Positions 22,306 to 26,010 of a stretch of 26,010 nucleotides of DNA are shown here, piece by piece. The notes beneath the pieces were generated by a model, which had not been told where the DNA came from, searched no databases, and saw nothing but the letters and a program-made list of their open reading frames with translations. This DNA is from Chryseosolibacter sp036402075 (GTDB taxonomy: Bacteria; Bacteroidota; Bacteroidia; Cytophagales; Cyclobacteriaceae). Positions within the stretch are counted from its first letter, which is position 1, and each line of letters starts with the position of its first letter. The position numbers were made by a program, and so were the translations under genes. The stretch is from positions 1 to 26,010 of the forward strand of contig DASWTP010000176.1 in NCBI GenBank assembly GCA_036402075.1, given 5' to 3'.

Positions 22306-22995
22306 ATGGCAAACAAGCCGATGCAGAAAGTTCTGGTTGTTGACGATGAAGAGCCGATCCTTGAATTGTTGAAGTACAATCTTGAGAAAAGCGGCTATGA
22401 TGTAAAGACAGCGGAAAACGGAATGAAGGCAGTGGAAATTGCCAGGAAATTTACTCCCGACCTGGTGTTGCTCGACATCATGATGCCAAAGATGGATGGC
22501 GTTGAAACCTGCCGGTTGATTCGCGAGATTCCAGAAATGCAAAAATCGTTTGTGGTGTTTCTGACAGCGCGGTCGGAAGAATATTCCGAAGTTGCTGCTT
22601 TCGATGTGGGTGCCGATGATTACATCACTAAACCCATTAAGCCCAGAGCGCTGATGAGCCGCATCAGCGCATTGTTTCGCAGGGATTCTAAAAAGGAGAC
22701 TCCACAGGCGCTCATTACAATCGGTGATCTTATTATCGATCGCACCAGTTATACCATCAAGTTAAAAAACAAGGAGATCAACCTTCCAAAGAAGGAATTC
22801 GAATTATTGTTTTTCCTGGCCCAAAATCCCAATAAGGTTTTCAGTCGCGAGGACCTGCTTCATAATATCTGGGGAACCGATGTCTACGTGCTGGCCCGAA
22901 CGGTAGACGTTCATATCCGCAAGGTTCGCGAAAAAATTGGCGATGATTATATCGCCACTGTGAAAGGCGTGGGGTATAAATTTAATCTAGTATAA
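22306..22995 (+). CDS. OmpR/PhoB-family response regulator
   Basis: A 229-aa DNA-binding response regulator. The receiver domain (1-125) has the acidic pair in VVDDEEP, phospho-acceptor Asp57 in LLDIMMPKMDG, Thr87 in FLTA and Lys109 in YITKPIKP. The winged-helix effector domain (~135-229) has LPKKEFELLFFLAQNPNKVFSREDLL in pieces and ends VDVHIRKVREKIG ... TVKGVGYKF, the OmpR/PhoB recognition-helix and wing signature. It is followed at 23084 by the cognate-looking histidine kinase on the same strand, an arrangement like PhoB-PhoR. No phosphate genes are near, so the signal is unknown. Start at the ATG at 22306, 16 nt after a consensus -7 box. Confidence 0.95.
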   Translation: MANKPMQKVLVVDDEEPILELLKYNLEKSGYDVKTAENGMKAVEIARKFTPDLVLLDIMMPKMDGVETCRLIREIPEMQKSFVVFLTARSEEYSEVAAFDVGADDYITKPIKPRALMSRISALFRRDSKKETPQALITIGDLIIDRTSYTIKLKNKEINLPKKEFELLFFLAQNPNKVFSREDLLHNIWGTDVYVLARTVDVHIRKVREKIGDDYIATVKGVGYKFNLV

Positions 22996-23003
22996 AGGCT
23001 ACG

Positions 23004-23063
23004 GTCGACAGTCAATGGTCCACAGCCGGCTCTGCTGTCGACTGTCGACAATGGACTGTGGAC
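23004..23063. repeat. Inverted pair of heptad arrays (GTCGACA type)
   Basis: The forward arm has GTCGACA, GTCAATG, GTCCACA, GCCGGCT (23004-23031). The inverted arm has TGTCGAC, TGTCGAC, AATGGAC, TGTGGAC (23036-23063). The two arms face each other with only a 4-bp gap, so they can form a long imperfect hairpin. It lies between the response regulator and histidine kinase genes, and its right arm occupies the -33 region of the kinase promoter. Confidence 0.85.
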
Positions 23064-23070
23064 ATTTAGC

Positions 23071-23078
23071 TATCTTTG
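23071..23078 (+). promoter_or_regulatory. -7 box of the histidine kinase gene
   Basis: TATCTTTG, a perfect TAnnTTTG match followed by CG, ends 5 nt before the ATG at 23084. This decides the start codon: the frame stays open upstream through the heptad array, but transcripts from this box would exclude it. Confidence 0.6.
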
Positions 23079-23083
23079 CGCTT

Positions 23084-24142
23084 ATGCTTTACACTTCGCG
23101 ATCTCTTGCGTTGCTCCTGGCGGTTTGTATCGCGATTATCACCACTCTTTTTCTTTCCCTTTTCGAGAGCGTCAACCTGAACGCACTGGTGGTAACCTTT
23201 TTTATCAGCTTCTCCGTTTCGTACCTGCTTACGTTCATAATTTTTGAATTCCTGATCTTCCGCGAAATCAAGGAAATCTATAAACTGTTCGACAAGCTGA
23301 AGAAACGTGAGCTTACGGTCGCAGAACCCAAATCAACCCGTCTCAATCCATTAAGGAATATCACAGAAGAAATTTTTGATTACGCAGACCTGAAGCAGAA
23401 AGAGATTGACGAGCTGAAAAAACTCGAAGCCTTCCGCAGGGAATTTATTGCCGATGTGTCGCACGAATTGAAGACACCGATCTTTGCGGCACAAGGCTTT
23501 GTGCACACACTGCTGGATGGCGCGGTGAACGATAAGGCCGTCAGAAATAAATTCCTGAAGAAAGCTGCCCGCAGTCTCGATGGCCTCGACATGCTTGTAC
23601 AGGATTTGCTCACACTCTCACAAATCGAAACCGGCCAAATCAAAATGCATTTCGATTCGGTCGATATGATCCAGCTGACTGAAGAAGTCTTCGAACAATT
23701 CGAAACCAAAGCGGATAAGAAGGATGTTTCGCTTCGCATCGATTCAAAATCACGCAAGATTCATGTCCATGCCGACCGGCAGCGGATCGGGCAGGTGATG
23801 ACCAACCTGATTTCCAACGCCATCAAACACTCGCACGATGGGGGCGAGGTAATCGTCTCCTTCGAAACGGGTAAGAAAAATGTCACTACTATTGTAACCG
23901 ATTTTGGCGAAGGCATTCCCGAAGAACACCAGGGACGCATTTTTGAACGGTTTTACCGGGTCGACAAGAGCCGGAGCCGTGAAAAGGGTGGAACCGGACT
24001 TGGACTAGCCATTGTTAAACACATCCTTGAAGGACATCATTCGAAGGCTGAGGTTGAAAGTAAAGCTGGCAAAGGGTCTTCGTTTAGCTTTAAGTTGCCC
24101 AAAGCGAAGACGGAGAAAACGAATGAGGAGAGAGAAAATTAA
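23084..24142 (+). CDS. Sensor histidine kinase (PhoR-like)
   Basis: A 352-aa inner-membrane kinase, partner of the upstream regulator. Two helices (~8-27 and ~35-60) are separated by a very short loop (ESVNLN), so there is almost no periplasmic sensor. A coiled linker (~95-118) leads to the HisKA domain with phospho-acceptor His127 in DVSHELKTP. The HATPase domain shows the N box NLISNAIKHS, G1 DFGEGIP, F box ERFYRVD and G2 GGTGLGLAI. I start at the ATG at 23084 (MLYTSRSLALLL) because the -7 box lies just upstream; the longer reading adds 23 residues encoded by the repeat array. The C-terminal end overlaps a short TTAAGAT heptad array. Confidence 0.93.
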   Translation: MLYTSRSLALLLAVCIAIITTLFLSLFESVNLNALVVTFFISFSVSYLLTFIIFEFLIFREIKEIYKLFDKLKKRELTVAEPKSTRLNPLRNITEEIFDYADLKQKEIDELKKLEAFRREFIADVSHELKTPIFAAQGFVHTLLDGAVNDKAVRNKFLKKAARSLDGLDMLVQDLLTLSQIETGQIKMHFDSVDMIQLTEEVFEQFETKADKKDVSLRIDSKSRKIHVHADRQRIGQVMTNLISNAIKHSHDGGEVIVSFETGKKNVTTIVTDFGEGIPEEHQGRIFERFYRVDKSRSREKGGTGLGLAIVKHILEGHHSKAEVESKAGKGSSFSFKLPKAKTEKTNEEREN

Positions 24143-24166
24143 GATTTTAGACTTAAGATTTGGGAA
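24139..24166 (+). repeat. Short heptad array (TTAAGAT type)
   Basis: Four units: TTAAGAT, TTTAGAC, TTAAGAT, TTGGGAA. The array begins inside the last codon of the kinase gene and overlaps its stop. Only the first three units are clearly related, so this is the weakest array of the set. Confidence 0.45.
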
Positions 24167-24175
24167 TTTCGCAGC

Positions 24176-24895
24176 GTGAAGACCATAAAATTTAAGATTG
24201 AGGACGGGATCCTTTTTGAGGACGAGAATTTTGTGCTGATCAACAAGCCGCCCTTTATTTCTACGCTTGAAGATCGGCATGAGAGGATCAACATGCTTGC
24301 GTTGGCGAAGGACTATGCGGGCGATGCGCAGGTTTGTCACCGGCTGGATAAAGACACCTCGGGTGTTCTCGCGATTGCAAAAAATCCTGAAGCATACCGG
24401 CATATGAGCATGCAGTTTGAGCATCGCGAGGTGGAAAAAATTTATCACGCTGTGGTTGATGGAATTCACGGATTCCAGAATGTGTTGGTGGACCTGCCTA
24501 TTTTAAAGCAGGATGATGGTATCGTAAAAATCAGCAAGCGGGAAGGTAAGCCTGCTCAAACTTACTTTACATCCCTTCGGTCGTTTAAGGCGCATACTTT
24601 AGTAGAGTGCCGCCCGGTAACTGGACGGATGCACCAGATTCGAGTCCACCTGGCAACCCTAAAGGCTTCCATAACTGGAGATGAAACTTACGGTGGGAAA
24701 CCATTCCTGCTTTCGGAAATTAAACGCGGTTTCAACCTGAAAAAAGACACCGAGGAGTCGACTTTTATGAAAAGAATGGCTTTACATGCCTATTCCCTTG
24801 AATTCACCGATCTTTCGGGGGTGAGGCAGACCGTGGAAGCACCGTATCCTAAGGACATGCAGGCCCTGTTGCGTCAACTCGAAGCGAATAAGTAG
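24176..24895 (+). CDS. RluA-family pseudouridine synthase
   Basis: A 239-aa RNA modification enzyme that isomerises uridine in rRNA or tRNA. The catalytic segment is HRLDKDTSGVLAIAK with the nucleophile Asp58. Also present are NKPPF near the N-terminus, EKIYHAVVDG, and GRMHQIRVHLA, where Arg and the following loop contact RNA. There is no S4 domain, and the size is closer to RluA/RluC catalytic cores than to RluD. Start is GTG at 24176 (MKTIKFKIEDG), 33 bp after the kinase stop; no ATG exists before the conserved region. It may be co-transcribed with the two-component genes. Which site it modifies cannot be told. Confidence 0.9.
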   Translation: MKTIKFKIEDGILFEDENFVLINKPPFISTLEDRHERINMLALAKDYAGDAQVCHRLDKDTSGVLAIAKNPEAYRHMSMQFEHREVEKIYHAVVDGIHGFQNVLVDLPILKQDDGIVKISKREGKPAQTYFTSLRSFKAHTLVECRPVTGRMHQIRVHLATLKASITGDETYGGKPFLLSEIKRGFNLKKDTEESTFMKRMALHAYSLEFTDLSGVRQTVEAPYPKDMQALLRQLEANK

Positions 24896-24899
24896 CCTC

Positions 24900-24927
24900 A
24901 AAGCGGAAAGCAGAAAGCATAATGCAA
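24900..24927 (+). repeat. Heptad array, forward arm (AAAGCNN)
   Basis: Units AAAGCGG, AAAGCAG, AAAGCAT, AATGCAA begin 4 bp after the pseudouridine synthase stop. Its inverted partner is at 25014-25041. Confidence 0.75.
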
Positions 24928-25013
24928 GGCGCGGTTTGCTTGTATTTTGCATTTTTTGGAGACTTTTTCGCTTATTGTAATGTCCGTGGAACATCCGTAA
25001 ATGTTTGAAAATC

Positions 25014-25041
25014 TGGCTTTAAGCTTAATGCTTTATGCTTT
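25014..25041 (-). repeat. Heptad array, inverted arm (NNGCTTT)
   Basis: Units TGGCTTT, AAGCTTA, ATGCTTT, ATGCTTT are the complement of the AAAGCNN unit, 86 bp from the forward arm. It ends about 25 bp upstream of the -33 element of the rplM promoter. Confidence 0.75.
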
Positions 25042-25065
25042 CAGCCCCGGATTTTACATTCCTGC

Positions 25066-25096
25066 TTGCATTTATTCCACAGTCCAATTACCTTTG
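25066..25096 (+). promoter_or_regulatory. Promoter of the rplM operon
   Basis: TTG at 25066-25068, a 20-bp spacer, then TACCTTTG at 25089-25096, a perfect TAnnTTTG. Transcription from here would give a leader of about 45 nt before the rplM ATG. Confidence 0.7.
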
Positions 25097-25099
25097 TGT

Positions 25100-25125
25100 C
25101 CCTTTTTAATAGGAAGGGTGCATTT
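25100..25125 (+). promoter_or_regulatory. Possible hairpin in the rplM leader
   Basis: CCCTT (25100-25104) and AAGGG (25113-25117) can pair within the short leader between the promoter and rplM. Ribosomal-protein leaders for L13 have been proposed in Bacteroidota, but this stem is only 5 bp and I cannot match it to a known model. Confidence 0.25.
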
Positions 25126-25146
25126 TATTGAATTTTAAGTAAAAAA

Positions 25147-25590
25147 ATGGATCATAACAGTTATAAAACCACTTACGCCAACAAGGCAACAGTTGAAAAA
25201 AACTGGGTTATAGTGGATGCCAACGCACAAGTGTTGGGTCGTGTGGCCAGCCAGATCGCTAAGGTTATACGTGGAAAACATAAGCCAAGCTATTCACCTC
25301 ATGTGGATTGCGGTGATCATGTTATTGTTATCAACGCTGAGAAAGTGAAGATGACAGGCAAGAAGTGGACAGATCGCACCATCTTTACGCACTCGGGCTA
25401 TAACGGTGGTCAGCGTGAGCATACTCCAGCGATGCTTCGCGCAAAACACCCTGAGCGCCTGATCGAATGGGCGGTTCGTGGTATGCTCCCAAAGAACAGA
25501 CTAGGAAATCAATTGTTCAGAAGCCTTCATGTATATGCAGGTGCTGAGCATCCTCATGAAGCACAACAACCAAAAGAATTAAAGTTCTGA
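25147..25590 (+). CDS. rplM: 50S ribosomal protein L13
   Basis: A 147-aa large-subunit protein that binds 23S rRNA early in assembly. Diagnostic segments: WVIVDANAQVLGRVASQIA, IRGKHKPSYSPHVDCGDHVIVINAEK in pieces, KWTDRTIFTHSGYNGG and AVRGMLPKNRLGNQLFRSLHVYAG. Start at the ATG at 25147. It is first in an rplM-rpsI-rpsB run, with 3 bp to rpsI, and has its own Bacteroidota-type promoter. No Shine-Dalgarno; an A-rich stretch (AAAAAA) precedes the ATG, as is usual in this phylum. Confidence 0.98.
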   Translation: MDHNSYKTTYANKATVEKNWVIVDANAQVLGRVASQIAKVIRGKHKPSYSPHVDCGDHVIVINAEKVKMTGKKWTDRTIFTHSGYNGGQREHTPAMLRAKHPERLIEWAVRGMLPKNRLGNQLFRSLHVYAGAEHPHEAQQPKELKF

Positions 25591-25593
25591 TAA

Positions 25594-25980
25594 ATGCAGA
25601 TCATCAATAAAATCGGTAGAAGAAAAACATCTGTTGCCAGAGTATATGTACAACCTGGTAAAGGTGATATCAAGGTGAATGACCGTGATTTGAAAGAATA
25701 CTTCCTTTCAGAAATTCACCAAACTACAGTAAGACAGGCATTGGCTCTTGTGAAAGCAGATGGCCAATACGATGTTACGGTAACCGTTGAAGGTGGTGGA
25801 ATTAAGGGTCAGGCGGAAGCTGTAAGACTCGGCATCGCCCGCGCTTTGGTTGAGATCAACGCAGAACACAAACCCGCTTTGCGCAAAGAAGGTCTTATGA
25901 CTCGCGATTCAAGAATGGTGGAACGTAAGAAGCCAGGTAGAAGAAAAGCAAGGAGAAGATTCCAGTTTAGCAAGCGTTAA
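25594..25980 (+). CDS. rpsI: 30S ribosomal protein S9
   Basis: A 128-aa small-subunit protein whose C-terminal tail reaches the P-site tRNA. It has IGRRKTSVARVYVQPGKG near the N-terminus, GGGIKGQAEAVRLGIARALVEI in the middle and the basic tail MVERKKPGRRKARRRFQFSKR in overlapping pieces, ending with the invariant SKR. It follows rplM after 3 bp and is clearly co-transcribed. Confidence 0.98.
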   Translation: MQIINKIGRRKTSVARVYVQPGKGDIKVNDRDLKEYFLSEIHQTTVRQALALVKADGQYDVTVTVEGGGIKGQAEAVRLGIARALVEINAEHKPALRKEGLMTRDSRMVERKKPGRRKARRRFQFSKR

Positions 25981-25990
25981 TCAATTGAAA

Positions 25991-26010
25991 ATGGCTGAAA
26001 AATTAACATA
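25991..26010 (+). CDS. rpsB: Start of 30S ribosomal protein S2 (partial)
   Basis: An ATG 10 bp after rpsI opens a frame reading MAEKLT and then runs off the window. rpsB usually follows rplM-rpsI in Bacteroidota, and its N-terminus commonly starts in this way. Only six full codons are visible, so the assignment rests mainly on gene order. Confidence 0.6.

Noticed and set aside
23015..23083. 23-residue N-terminal extension of the histidine kinase
   Set aside because: It is translated from the heptad array and includes the -7 box; the ATG at 23084 gives a normal kinase N-terminus.

Overview
The window is chromosomal DNA from a Bacteroidota bacterium, most likely of the Cytophagales type. Four things suggest this. 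Ribosome binding sites are mostly absent, and genes are preceded by Bacteroidota-style -7 boxes (TAnnTTTG). Several families are typical of the phylum: an OmpA/PD40 protein resembling PorE, a DUF4421 outer-membrane protein and a conserved acidic DUF2795 protein. The rplM-rpsI-rpsB order also fits. The genus cannot be named from sequence alone.

Layout. 1-1082: tandem ~185-199 bp units rich in REP-like palindromes lead into an intact IS200/RAYT-type HUH transposase, with an inverted REP-like copy on its other side. 1101-3077: PorE-like envelope protein. 3257-8255: lon, then hslU and a DUF4421 gene coupled by TGATG. 8252-8758: SixA-like phosphatase, convergent with DUF4421 and overlapping it by 4 bp. 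8887-9798: LpxL/HtrB-like acyltransferase. 9985-12184: DUF486 membrane protein and the ABC-F protein EttA. 12468-12689: DUF2795 gene with a textbook Shine-Dalgarno, followed by a bidirectional terminator. 12788-16537 (minus strand): mntA, a broken hepT, ispD and ppsA. 16597-19520: small membrane protein, queA and a MacB-like ABC permease. 19778-20806: recA with a candidate twin operator. 21106-24895: membrane-anchored zinc aminopeptidase, response regulator and histidine kinase pair, RluA-family pseudouridine synthase. 25147-26010: rplM, rpsI and the first codons of rpsB.

Most genes are housekeeping: protein quality control (Lon, HslU), translation and RNA modification (EttA, QueA, RluA family, L13, S9), DNA repair (RecA), isoprenoid and PEP metabolism (IspD, PpsA) and envelope maintenance. 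No large mobile island, CRISPR array, tRNA or rRNA is visible.

The unusual signal lies between genes. At least six loci carry short degenerate tandem arrays with a unit of exactly 7 or 8 bp. The core differs at each locus (GTGCTCAT, AGCTGCA, TAATGAC, GTCGACA, AAAGCNN, TTAAGAT), and several occur as head-to-head inverted pairs able to fold into long imperfect hairpins. Other points of interest are two CTAA-N5-TTAG sites 22 bp apart upstream of the recA -7 box, a hepT gene reduced to its catalytic C-terminus beside a ~90-bp element with CCCCT(A/T)AATCCCCT termini, -7 boxes ending 5-6 nt before start codons (near-leaderless transcripts), and the strong Shine-Dalgarno of the DUF2795 gene.
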